A DNA stretch of 64,000 nucleotides from Apostichopus japonicus (lineage: Eukaryota; Echinodermata; Holothuroidea; Aspidochirotida; Stichopodidae). Under the pieces are notes generated by a model. That model searched no databases. It worked only from the letters and a program-made list of their open reading frames with translations, and was not told the DNA's origin. Location: assembly GCF_037975245.1 (NCBI RefSeq), contig NC_092570.1:14397501-14461500 (forward strand). The letters are read 5' to 3'. Of this stretch, positions 1 to 17,745 are shown piece after piece. The translations under genes were made by a program, and so were the position numbers. How positions within the stretch are numbered: position 1 is the stretch's first letter; each line of letters begins with the position of its first letter.

Positions 1-640
1 AGTAAAAACGCAGATACTTTCATATAGACATTGTTGTCTTAATGCATAAGCTCACAAATGAATGACAATGGCGTCAGCGGTGGGGATAACAGTAGTCAGT
101 TTAAAGTAGTTTATCAATAATAACACTCTGTGTTCCTTGGATTCAAGTTTGAATAGAGGTAGGGTAGAGGACAGATGCAGGTACTTTCCTTTAAATCTTG
201 TATTATTTATTTTGAACTCACATATTGTTCTACTTGGCGTCAGCGGTGGGGATAACAGTAGTCAGTTTAAAGTAGTTTATCAATAATAACCTTCTGTGTT
301 CCTTGGATTCAAGTCTGAATAGAGGTAAGGAAGTAGACAGATGCAGGTACTCTCCTTCAAATCTTGTATTATTTATATTGAACTCACAAATTGTTCTACT
401 TGGCGTCAGCGGTGGGATTACAGTACTCAGTTTAAACTGATCTAACAATGCTTTTCCTTGGTGCCTTAATTGGTTTCAGTATGAAGGAACGTATAGAAGA
501 GAATATACAGATGCAGATGCCTAAATATAGATCTTGTTTTCTTTATCATTACCTTGCAACATTGCTCACATTGGTGGCAGCGGTTGGGATCACATTAACC
601 AGTTTAAACTAGTTTGACAATGACCTTTATAATAGTATCT
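1..640 (+). repeat. ~166-bp tandem array with PBS-like motif in each unit
   Basis: Units begin with a TGGCGTCAGCGGTGGG-type motif at 69, 235, 401 and 572, so the periods are 166, 166 and 171 bp. The sequence before 69 matches the end of a further unit. Units 2 and 3 are very alike (shared ttccttggattcaagt, acagatgcagg, aaatcttgtattattt blocks). The fourth copy reads TGGTGGCAGCGGTTGGGAT, close to the complement of the 3' end of a metazoan tRNA-Leu, as in a retroviral or Gypsy-type primer-binding site. This is probably a leader-region remnant of an LTR retrotransposon that was amplified in tandem. No gag or pol coding follows. Confidence 0.75.
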
Positions 641-3600
641 GCTCCAGATAGTGTAATGAGCTCACCTACTTAACTCTTCATGTCAAAGTTCAGAGGTGTT
701 GTCAAGAGTAGCATACGTTACAACTACTAAATATTGACATATTTACCTAAGGTATTTTTTGTAGGACCACCAAAGAATTAGGTCTTTTTTTTAAATAATG
801 CAAACATGGTAATGTACTTTTTTAACAAGTCACTTCTTGCTATGGCTTCAGAGAAGTGAATATTCAAGCGGTCAGTCGAATGTTCCTCTCAAAATAGTCC
901 TACTCATAGGGTAATCTCATACGTTACTAAAGGAATGCGCATCTGGACACCTTTCTAATAGATCGTCCCATCGAACATGGTCCACTGCTCGTGAGCGGTG
1001 AATCAAGTTTCCATTATTTTGACGTTATCTATTATCTGAAACCCCCTGATCTGGTGTGTAGCGAATCTGGGCCCCGGCTGATCTAGCGAAAAGAAATCCG
1101 GACTCCTTCGTTGGTGTAGCGAATCTGGATCTCCGGAATAGCGTTGCGACTCTGAACCAAATCCATCCCATCCTTACTCTAGTGCATTGAGTAGGGACCC
1201 CTTTACTCTCCTGTAGCGAAGTTGGACGTCTTCTCCGCTAGGATCGAAACTGGAGCCCTGTTTCTGGTGTAAAGCGAAATCTGGACCTACCGTAGCCTGT
1301 TTTCCAACAGGAGAGTGCCGTGATTCTGAAAGCTTGCTCCATTCATGAAGGTTCTAGCCAGCAAATTCACGACCTAGGTCTTATTTTGGTTTTTGGCTAT
1401 ATCGCATAATCAACATATTTTGCATTTGTTCATCACAACGCGGTATTTTTCAATTGTTGAACAACTGGCTTACATCTCTACTAAGTTTGTGCAAACTTAC
1501 ACACGTGGTGTTGTCATAAGAAGAGTGAAAAGACCCAAGTATCAACCCCCTTGAACGCTCTCGGCTCCGTATATAGTCTCAGTGACTATGGATCTGATAT
1601 TCTTGAGGAACGTTTGTAAGTTAAAATAATCGCCAGATTACTTATCTTTTTTTACGGTAGTGTCTTCTCAAGTTTGCTTTGGACGCCATTTTGGTTTTCT
1701 AGGAAAGATAGTGTAAGCATGACAACGGGTCACATGTCAATCATACCATTTCTATGCATCACGGTATTATAAAAACGAGGCGCAGTGTAGGATATTTTAA
1801 CATGATGTAGCTCTCGTCGCGGAAGATGAGTAGTCTATATTAATAGTCGTAAAAACTGAAGAAAACGGACAACAAATTATTGAGCAAGTTTTATATTTCA
1901 TCATCATCTATTATCTCGCATTATCTCTTCGTCTCTTAGAGTGCAAACTAGTTGTGAGATTTAATTCTTCAACATAAATTTCATAGGGCAGTACAGAAAT
2001 AGTACAACTTTGAAATCATTAAAACAACCCTACAAGGCTATAGTCTAAAGTCCTTTATAGTGTCTCTTCCAGGCCCTTACAAACAGGCCCTACCGAGACC
2101 TTGGATCCCTCATCACAACTTATGCACAACCTGTCACACAATTACAGCCAAATTAATCCCAATTCTTACAAGGCATACTTTCTACTTTTCATAACATGAA
2201 ATTCAATTTCGTCATTTGCAGTCGTTTTTATTTTTCATTCGTAATTAATTTTATCAACAAAAAGTATGCCGGTATCCTGTGGTCCAATAATGAGAGCATT
2301 TGTATCACATTTGAAAACGAATAGTTGATGAATTGTCGCTCCTGAAAGGAAACCAGAAACGATGGTACTCTTAGTATATCTATAAACTATATCACCATTT
2401 AATTAATTGCTCTAAATTCGTTTCCTGATATCAAACTGGTTATAATAAGTTATGCCGATGAACCACGCATTAAATAATTTATTATTTTAACCTTAAATTT
2501 TATGATTCCACCAGCGATCGAAAATATAGCGTATAAAAACTTATATACAGGCAAATGGTATGAGAAATAAAACTACCACAAGTATCAATAATTTAACAAC
2601 ACTCACCGCCCGCAGAAGCCCTGCGCCGTTAACTTCTCATGATCTCATCATTTTATCTTCTGTCGCATACAGTAACCATGTTACGGAAAGAAGAAGGCTA
2701 TTTGCCCGGAGCAACTCGGCCAGTGGCTTCGGGTATGACACCGTTAAGTTCAGCATCAAATATATTTCGTTCCGCTGATCATTTGGAAGTCTTGGTAAGT
2801 TTTCATGGCGAAAATTTTCTCAATAGAATAACCTTTTTTTATAATTTCTTTATATTTATTGAGATATCATGTTATTAATATTTGGCAATTTTTTTTCAAG
2901 AAACATGTTTTCAAAAGGTTACACTATACTGTGTTTGCTTTTTATTTCCATTAGGACATATAATCTACATATATAATCTCTATATAACATTCAGAATGAA
3001 AACATCAAAGATGGGTTGGACTGTTCTCAGATGTCAACATTGTTGTAACGGGCAAAATTGGGGAGCAACATTTATTCAAAACGACTGCGTGGTAGACTAG
3101 TAGTAAGATACTTATCCATTGTCTGTTTTTAGCTGGAAAGAACATGAGTTCTTCCCATTTATTTCCTGGATTATTATAAATCTCTGTATATAATATTTGC
3201 TGACTCCTGTCGTTTCGGAAATTAATGATTTTTAATTAGGTTACCAATGTGTAGAGATAACATAGGTGCATGTGGACTTTCGTTTGTCATTAAAAACTCT
3301 TTTTACTATTTGTCATTTTTTTTTGGTAGTTTTTAATTGTTTTTGTTATTTGGGAGTGAGGAGGTGGCGAGAGGGGGGAGCTATATTTGATAAATATTCA
3401 TTTAAAATGGAGTAATGTAAGTAACCACAAAATTAGAATATTATGGAAGCCTAGCGAGTGAAGGATACAAACCGTTTAAATTAACAACAATCAAGTTCCA
3501 TCTTGCCTAATTCATTGGAAATTCTTCAGGAAATGCCTCGGACCAAACAGTTTTTTTTCTTCAATAGTATTAATTTATAAATGTGTTCAATGTATCCATT

Positions 3601-3753
3601 TATCAGTCATTTCTTCTTTTCTAGTCAAAATGTATTATTTGGGCTAAAGGTATCCTCGGTTGCGAGAATGTAAAGGGGGCAGCAAACAACAAAATCATTG
3701 TACATATTTCATGTTATTATTATTATTTATTTCATTTTTATTATTTCATATTT

Positions 3754-3757
<4 letters not shown>
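641..3757. other. Non-coding upstream flank
   Basis: No open frame here shows a recognisable domain. The only internal structure I see is the short-motif cluster at 1055-1290, listed separately. The rest is AT-rich unique-looking sequence. Confidence 0.6.
1055..1290. repeat. Cluster of degenerate GTAGCGAATCTGG motifs
   Basis: A short motif around TAGCGAATCTGGA recurs about seven times with variable spacing of roughly 20-75 bp, near 1057, 1085, 1118, 1138, 1213, 1243 and 1269. The block is more GC-rich than its surroundings. It may be part of the same decayed retroelement as the 1-640 array. That link is inference. Confidence 0.45.

Positions 3758-3844
<87 letters not shown>
3758..3844. repeat. 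(AT)n microsatellite
   Basis: An uninterrupted AT dinucleotide tract of about 87 bp. It creates Tyr-Ile repeat open frames on both strands that are not genes. Confidence 0.97.
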
Positions 3845-3847
<3 letters not shown>

Positions 3848-5928
3848 TAGTGAAAATATGGAAAATAGGAGTTTTCATGAAAACAAAAACTTTATGACAA
3901 AACCTATTTATTTTCAATATTCAATGTTATGAATCTATTTTCGGAGTCGTGTAAAAAAAATTGAAAAAATGCTAGGATTGTTTTCGATTAACACATGTTG
4001 TTAAACCTAACCTCGCATTATGGCGTCCAAAGAGAGGTGGCACCAAGATAATTATTTTCTCCTTCAGTCTCCTTCAGGGCAAGGTCACAGGTTTTGTGTA
4101 TCTTTGCCCCCACATATTTCACCGCTATATTATTTTTCATTTTCATAACATTCATCGCGCCTCTTCACACCTCACCCAAATAACCTTTTTTCTTAAGTTT
4201 AGTCATCACTTTTGTCATCAAATAAAATACCACCAGTTTGTGTAAAAAAAAAGAAGGAGCTCATCAGATAACTGTCTTCTTTTTTTACTTTCTTTTTAAG
4301 TTGATATTAGAAATAATTTAAATCCGACCACAAGGATTAATATGTTGGCGATCATGTTATGGCCTGTTGCTAAGGTGTCATGGTCAATAGGTCTAACTTT
4401 GTGACATCTTGCAAAAAATTGACAGAAGGCTAGCTGGAGATTTTAATGAAACTTATTAATGATTGTATTATAGTGCTTTTGAAAAATCTTGGCATCTAAC
4501 ATAAAACCGCAAAGCAACGCCTCCATAATTCAACATATTTTTTTTCAATATAATATTTCGTATGACTATATGTATTTGCAATTTAAGAAGCGTTGACTCA
4601 ACTAAAGATAAGGTATCAATCAATGGGTACATATATACGTGTGAAAGATATACGGCCATCATTTAAGAAAAGATGTCGTGCATTCCGTAAATATTACAAG
4701 GTTCAAACCAACTGCAGGGTGACCTAAGAGTTGGTGGTACAAATACACTATTTTTCTAACTACTACTTTAATACAACTAATGAATACTATGTAACATTAT
4801 AATATCATCATATGCATACATGTATACAATGAAACGTATAACTTAATCGCAATCTTCAATCGCAAACTGTATACAGCGAAATAAAACGATACCATTATAT
4901 GGCAACTTGTACGGGTTAATCTCTGCAACATGTGCCTTGATATATACGGATCAGTATATGTGTTCAATGAATATTCAGTGATGTGTTAAACATACCAGAA
5001 GCTAAAAAAAATGCCCTTCCCTGCCCATTCCCTCCAAGCCCATAGTCACCCTCCATGGTACGTAGTTTTCTACTTTTTAATAAAACTGTTATTTGAGAAA
5101 ATATTCAGCCTTTAGCTTTTATAGAAATAAAATCTTGAAAATACACAGATATAACTCTACCACTCAAAGCAAGCACCCGTTTGAACATGTCTCGAAACTA
5201 ACAAAATGATTATTTTTATGTTTTCCTTAACATATAATAATAAAATATTACTGTTAAAATATAAAAATATTAAGGAATATTTTTATCCAGCGTCCACGAA
5301 TTGGAAAAGTTTCAATATTATTGGTAAATAAGTTCGTATGGTGATAGATTATAAATTGTTCATGCTGATGATACATAGCTTCATGTTCACCTTTGATCCA
5401 TAATGATCTTTAACTCGCTATATGAAAGATGGAATTGTGTATTCATGGGGTTAGATTGTGAATGTGCATATAATTAATAAGTTAAATGATTATAAGACAG
5501 AGGGTAATTGTTTTACAGTCGGTCTAGGGACAGATGTGAAGTTAAAGACTCTTTTCACTTCTGATCGGTGATAAAGAGCGAATAAATTATACTGCCATTA
5601 CTCGAATAATAAAGGAGCGGCATTGGTTACCTATAAATGTACGCACAGAATACATAATTCTCATTTTGGCCTTTCGTGCTATTCAATTTAATACCCACAA
5701 TTACATATGTGATATCTTGCTTAAAAAAAACTCAAAATATGTAATAAAGATCACCATATCTTAACCAGCTTCATGTTCCAGTGTCTCGATTGATCGGGTA
5801 TCGCAGCTTTCATCATGCTGCCCCCCCTCCCACCCCCCCGTTTCTGGACTCACGTGATCAGTTTAAGAATCGTCTTGAAACTCATCTTCTCCACATTGTT
5901 ATTTATAGATGTTTCGTTTTTGTCATCA
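3845..5928. other. Non-coding upstream flank
   Basis: AT-rich sequence with no recognisable gene, RNA or transposon ends. Confidence 0.6.
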
Positions 5929-6200
5929 CCTTATTATTATTATTATTGTTATTATTATTAGTGTTGTTGTTGGTGTTATTGCTATTATGATTATGATTAT
6001 TATTATAATTATTATTATGATGATTATTATTGTTATTATTTTTGTTGTTGTTGTTGTTTTATTATTATTAATATCATTATTATTATTAAGATTATGATTA
6101 TGATGATGATAATGATAATGATTATGATTATGATTATAATTATTACAATTATTATAATTATTATTAATATCATTATTATTATTATTATTATTATTATTAC
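5929..6200. repeat. Imperfect (ATT/GTT/ATG)n trinucleotide tract
   Basis: About 270 bp of ATT-type trinucleotides, interrupted by GTT and ATG variants. It encodes only low-complexity Leu/Ile/Val frames. It ends in a perfect (ATT)n run at about 6172-6199. Confidence 0.95.
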
Positions 6201-7438
6201 ATCATCTGGGAGTTTTAAACGGTGTCACCTACAAGTATAGGTTTAGAGTGAATGTGACGCAGTTCCACCCCTAGCGTATCCTTGACCCTATAGAAATTAC
6301 CCGTTTCATCGGGATAAAAACACACAACCACACTTTTATTTTATGATTATGCAAAACTTTTCCAGTATTTATGATAACATAAGCTAAGACAAAACCCGAA
6401 AGCCAGTCTTAATTTCTTGAAGAGGATAATATGTCACCACGTACAAGAACGTTTTAAATTTTTATGACAACGCCAGTGAGTCTTTCAGTTCTGATGAGGA
6501 TAAAACTACAAAATATCCATCTGAAATAGAAAGCTTGCAAGGAACATTTTGTGACGTGCCAAATACGCCAAGATAAACCGAAACCATTATTTTTCCTTTT
6601 TTTTTTTTTTAGGCTTTTCAGCATTTTTTCTTCTTTTCGTTTATGTCCTTTTTATTTCTATATACTTTATAAAGATATAGATAAACTATGTTCGATAAAT
6701 TATTCAACTAAATTCCTTGCATAAGCATATATAGTCGGATTAAGCCTTGTATTATCTCTAACATAACCTTAAATTTTTAATATTTTTTTGACTGACGTCG
6801 CGTGATTAAGTCCTTTTTTTATTAAGATGGAAATTTTCTATTCAAGAAGCGTCCTAATTTACGGCATTTGCTATTTTCCATCGTTACATACACTGGAATA
6901 TTGAATGTCAGTTACATCATAACGATTGTAGACTCTGCAACCAGCCGTTAGTATTATATACAAGTATAGTACCGGCTTTGCATGTCTCTTCCGCCACAGA
7001 AGATTCAAGTTACCTCCTTGTTGTCCTACGTAACGGCTTTGGTTATTGTTGTTTGCAATAAATATGACTATAGTGTGCTGAAGGGCCCTCTCTACTACCC
7101 ACAATAATTTGCTGGTTTGGGCTGTAATCGGAAGATGATCATTTTTTAAAACATGGGAGTGGAAAAGTTACCCACGTGTTACATATATAGAGCCTAAGTC
7201 TGTATTATACAAAATCATTTAATCCATCCGCTCCGTCGATTAGCTCTGAAAATTGTAGATGTATTTTCCGAAAGTCTGAAAAAACATTTCGCGATCCACC
7301 GAAAACTTTTTACGACCCCTCTTTGCAAGGTTCGCACCCCCTGTCGCACTGCAGTAAAATATAGGCTACCATTTTTCTACAGTAACTCGCAATAGCTTAT
7401 ATGCCATAGGTACTTACATAATCACATGATATAAGCTT
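6201..7438. other. Non-coding upstream flank
   Basis: No coding or RNA feature was recognised. The minus-strand frame near 6871-7104 has no identifiable domain. Confidence 0.6.
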
Positions 7439-7705
7439 ATAAAACACTGAGATATGCGGTTTACGGTATGGTTTACTACAATATAACGGGGCGTACTACA
7501 GTAAGATGCCATAGTATCTACCGCAATGTAAGATACAGTTCTAGACTAAGAATTAGAATATATATATACCGTACAGTAGTAAGAATACTACAGTAATGTG
7601 CCATTTTTTAACATGCCATAGCCTATACTACAGTAACATGCCATTCTACAGTAAGATGTCATAGTGTATACCGTAAGGAAAGATACGGTGCTAGACTAAG
7701 AATAA

Positions 7706-7766
<61 letters not shown>

Positions 7767-8345
7767 GTATGCCTACAGTAGTAAGAATACTACAGTATTG
7801 TGCCATTTTTTAACATGCCATAGCCTATACTACAGTAACATGCCATACTATAGTAAGATGTCATAGTGCATACATTAATGTAAGATACGGTGCTAGACTA
7901 AGACTAAGAATATATATATATATATACCGTATGCCTACAGTAGTAAGAATACTACAGTATTGTGCCATTCTTTAACATGCCATAGCCTATACTACAGTAA
8001 CATGCCGTTCTACAGTAAGATGCCATAGTGTATACCGTAATGAAAGATACGGTGCTAGACTAAGAATTAGAATATATATATACCGTATGCCTACAGCTAC
8101 AGTATTGTGCCATTTTTTAACATGCCATAGCCTATAGTACAGTAACATGCCGTACTACAGTAAGATGTCATAGTGTATACCGTAATGTAAGATACGGTGC
8201 TTGACTAAGAAAAAGAATTATAAACCGTACAGTAGTAAGAATAATATACAGTAATTTGCCATTCTTTAACATGCCACAGCCTATACTACAGTAACATGCC
8301 ATAATACAGTAAGATACCATACTATAAAAGGCCATTATGCCACAG
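7439..8345. repeat. ~150-bp satellite array, about 5.5 copies
   Basis: The landmark GTAAGATGYCATAG recurs near 7501, 7651, 7852, 8014, 8160 and 8309. The basic period is 146-162 bp. One unit is stretched to ~201 bp by an internal (TA)n tract at 7708-7764. Each unit contains agatacggtgctagactaag, a variable AT tract followed by taccgtatgcctacagtag, then ttaacatgccatagcctata. Inside each unit the short word CTACAGTAANATGCC is itself repeated, so the unit appears to be built from smaller pieces. Confidence 0.93.
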
Positions 8346-14254
<5,909 letters not shown>

Positions 14255-14312
14255 GCATTGGATTTTGGACCTCGTGCCACAGACGTGAGTCCATACCATT
14301 CGGCCATAGTTT
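14255..14312 (-). repeat. Possible tRNA-derived SINE head
   Basis: On the minus strand, TGGCCGAATGGTATGG (complement of 14291-14306) matches a pol III A-box of tRNA-Ser/Leu type. About 20-30 nt further on, GGTCCAAAATCC (complement of 14260-14271) resembles a degenerate B-box. The segment then runs into non-tRNA sequence (CCTGATGAGCCC, GGGCGAAA). There is no full cloverleaf, so a functional tRNA is unlikely. The minus-strand frame covering it (14182-14580) is judged non-coding. Confidence 0.4.
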
Positions 14313-15769
14313 GTTTCTGGTGTCTTGGATGACACGAAAGTACCACATTTATATAGCCATTTCCTACTACCTGCTCCCGATGAATCCCAAAAGGACGAAC
14401 CGGTCGTGATGTGGACTTTTTTTCTGGTTTTATTATTAATTTATTTTTATAACATACTTTTTTGGATTGGTAAACCATGATGAGAGATGTAATGAAACAA
14501 AGGCGAAAAGCTCCGCAGACGTGACATAAAATAAAATATTTTACAAGCCAGTTGGAACAATTTCCTAATGCTAACACCATTCTATACTGTCCTCTGATAC
14601 CATGTTTTAAAGCACTCGTACTAGCAGTAGAGACAGTTTCAACCTTAAACCGATATAAAACAGTATATTCATACTGCTCATACTGTCAGTACAAATGCTT
14701 TGAATATGACATGGGTGAAAGTATGCATTATGGTCCAAACTGGGTGTGTTTTTCAATTTCTAACTTTACATAGAATTTCAATTTCTGTTGATCCCTAACT
14801 TAAGGGAGATATTTTGCTGATCCAAATGTATTCTTCTGTTAATGGTGGCACTGGTAAAAGAGCTAAGATTTAGGCTGAAATATGATGAATTTGGCTTGTG
14901 ATGCATGCATGGCCCTCGAAAGGGTTTGTTTTCAAGAAAATAACATTGTGTTTTGGCGAAGTTTTATTATCGGGATTATTTCTGCCGTAATATATAGCTC
15001 TTTCAAAGCAATATATTTTAGTTTACAGATGGTTTATTCATTTATGCGTTTTGAATTTTTAGGTAGGAAACAGAAATGCCTCTGGTCACTACTTGTGGTC
15101 ACTCAGTTTGGTCGGTCTAAGCACACACTGGTCAACTAGGTCGGTTGAAAACGTGCTCTGCTAAAATGGACCTAACGACGGGGTATTGATGGTCAGTTCA
15201 TCCAATTATAGGTACTACAAGGGGCAGAACAAAACAGGAAAATATAAACAAGTTATTAATAGATATCAACGTTATTCTCTTCAACATTCACAAATAAAAC
15301 GACCTCCTATAACTGCACTTATTGAAAAAGATGGCGCTAGATACATTTAGTAGAATACAAGTTGTTAATTAAGTACGTCTGGACCATAATAACTCCCTGG
15401 TTCTGGACATGATTCCAATCCTGACACATTTCACTGATGATTTAAATCTTTTTTAAGTTTCGCAATAATTTCGGAATAATGTTTCCACAAATTGAACAAA
15501 TTTCGTAAAATATTTTCATGAAAGTACAAAAATATTTTTGTCTTGACGCACGGTAATTCACAGAATATTTTCCTTTCCTGTGAATTTTCGTCAGTTTTCG
15601 TTTTCTATGCGAAACGTGAAAGCATGGATTTAGGTGATGACCTTTGGTATTTGGAGGAAAAGACATCGGTTACTAATGACTGCGACGTTCTATATATATG
15701 CTAGCTAGTTTGGTTTGAATAGTTTACAGTTGTCAACAATTTCTTTGTCCACGTGGCAACTCGTCATTA

Positions 15770-15777
15770 TGACGTCA
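15770..15777. promoter_or_regulatory. CRE-type octamer TGACGTCA
   Basis: A perfect palindromic CREB/ATF consensus octamer, about 7.7 kb upstream of the RASA start codon. An octamer can occur by chance, so occupancy is unknown. Confidence 0.3.
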
Positions 15778-16896
15778 AACGTCTGTACGGTACACAGTGT
15801 TCAAGGTCATACATCCCGCTTTTCGCATTGTGGAAACAACCTATAGTATCAAGCACGAACGATACGTTGCCTTTATCAGGAACAGTACCACTGTATACAC
15901 TGTTCACATTCACTGCTTTAGAATCGCAATGACGTCCTTGGTGATTATAATAAGACGCTGCATGGTTTCACACGTGTATTTAGGGGGTGTTGTACTTCCG
16001 GGTCAGGTCAATTAAAACAAACAAACAAACACTGGTATAAAATCTGTTCGTAAATTGACGCGTATGTATAGGAGATGCGTTACGGCATACCGCATTCATC
16101 ATTCACATTGCGGGGAGTGATTTGCGTATACTTCCAGGTCTGTCTCGTTTCGAGAAGGATGTTACTAGCGAATACTTTGATATTTTACTCGCCATAATTT
16201 ATTAATTAGGAGAGATTTCTAAAACCTAGTGAGACTGTAAACGGATATAAACAAGTTTCTTGTTTGCGCTGATGACGTTAATCTGTGCATGTGCAATGAA
16301 AATCATTAATCGGCTTTTCTTGAGCTCATCGTTCTGTGTATTGCCACATACAACTAAATGTTTGTATACAAGGGTAAACTGAAACCGTGACAATTGTTTA
16401 TTAAAACATTTTAAGACTTTCGAGTGAACTCGAACAGATATAGTCAAGAACACCTCTCCGATGAAGAAACTAAACAGAGCTGGGGAATGAGTGATCACCG
16501 TTTTTTATCTCTCTAGCTTATCTGAGAGCAGGACGCAACCACGCATACTCAAGGACCAATTCCCCCTCCCCCTACCCACCCCCTCCACCGGCAGACAGAA
16601 TATTAAAAAAAACATACCTAGTAAACAGTACATATATATATCTGATGTATCAGCTTTGAAAACTAAACAGTCGGTAAATCTTCGACAACGTTACAAGGCA
16701 GCTTAACATAGTACCATCTTGTATCGAAGCACGCTCAACTTTACCAAAATTTCTCAAAGGGAAGGGGCCATCCCTCCCCTTACACCCTCACAAGGACGAC
16801 ATAACATCTTAACCCCCGCCCCCAGTATTCAAACTGTTGTTACGTTCATGATGGAGAGGGGAGAGGGGGGGAGAAAGATTGATGCTCGTAGGCAAC

Positions 16897-16924
16897 TATC
16901 AACTCCCCAATAGGGGAGTTGATA
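16897..16924. repeat. Perfect 12-bp hairpin with 4-nt loop
   Basis: TATCAACTCCCC (16897-16908) and its exact complement GGGGAGTTGATA (16913-16924) are separated by AATA. No T-run or histone-type context follows. It could be a tiny inverted-repeat remnant or an RNA hairpin if transcribed. Confidence 0.75.
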
Positions 16925-17532
16925 TGTTGTCTCGGAAAAGAAAATTAGCGGTAACCTTGTATGCAAATGACAAATGATATGACATAGATTATATTTCTTT
17001 TGCCAGATTAGCAGATTAAAGTTCGTTGTTCTTTTTCTCGAGAATCACTGATATAACCATGTTTTTCTTACCCTTAGCGGGATGCCACGACCCCTAAAGT
17101 GTAGGTGTGGTCTCTAATAGACATAGAGACGTTGGCAGCACGCGCAGGCAAACTATTAACGGAAATCACGTGGAGATGAGTTTCTAAAAGACATGTGCAC
17201 CCAACAAATTACTAAATTGTGTGTGCTGAAAGGACGTTCAACTTGTTTTGTTTCGTTTTTCACAAAATCTGCAAATATTCCAAAGAGAGAGAGAATCAGT
17301 TCAGTACAGTACAGTAGGTTTATTGGCGAGCCCCCACCCCTACAATATGCTGGAAAATTAAATAACGGTCACCGTCTCAAGTTGAAACATCAAGATTCAT
17401 TTTGACCCCCACCCTCAAAGTATTTTCCCTCTTCGAGGCTTTTAATTGTATAATTGGACATCTCTCGTATGCGTAGATAGCTTTTTTCTGAGGGTTGGAG
17501 GAGGGGCCGAAACCAGTTGGATCAATAGAAGA

Positions 17533-17562
17533 TGACGTCACATGGGAAGCAGAATGACGTCA
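17533..17562. promoter_or_regulatory. Paired CRE octamers
   Basis: Two perfect TGACGTCA sites, at 17533-17540 and 17555-17562, have starts 22 bp apart, about two helical turns. They lie ~5.9 kb upstream of the RASA start codon and just before the 29-bp minisatellite. The spacing would suit cooperative CREB/ATF dimers. No expression data can be inferred. Confidence 0.4.
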
Positions 17563-17629
17563 TATTACAACACTTTCGTCGCTGTTATCAATACCCGGAT
17601 GTTGTGAATGTCATCAAGAGCCTTTGTCA

Positions 17630-17745
17630 CATCAACAGTCTTCGTGAGACATTGGACGCATCAACAGTCTTCGTGAGACATTGGACGCATCAACAGTATT
17701 CGTGAGACATTGGATGCATCAACAGTCTTCGTGAGACATTGGACG
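17630..17745. repeat. 29-bp minisatellite, 4 copies
   Basis: Four contiguous copies of a 29-bp unit containing CATCAACAGTCTTCGTGAG and ACATTGGACG, with only one or two substitutions in the third copy. Confidence 0.95.

Larger units (their letters stand above)
14313..17629. other. Non-coding upstream flank
   Basis: No gene recognised. It contains the CRE octamers at 15770 and 17533/17555 and the hairpin at 16897-16924, listed separately. Minus-strand frames near 15442-15666 and 16226-16498 show no domain. Confidence 0.6.

Noticed and set aside
3660-3932. Tyr-Ile repeat frame
   Set aside because: It is a translation of an (AT)n microsatellite. The same applies to the frames at 12389-12663 and 43581-43895.
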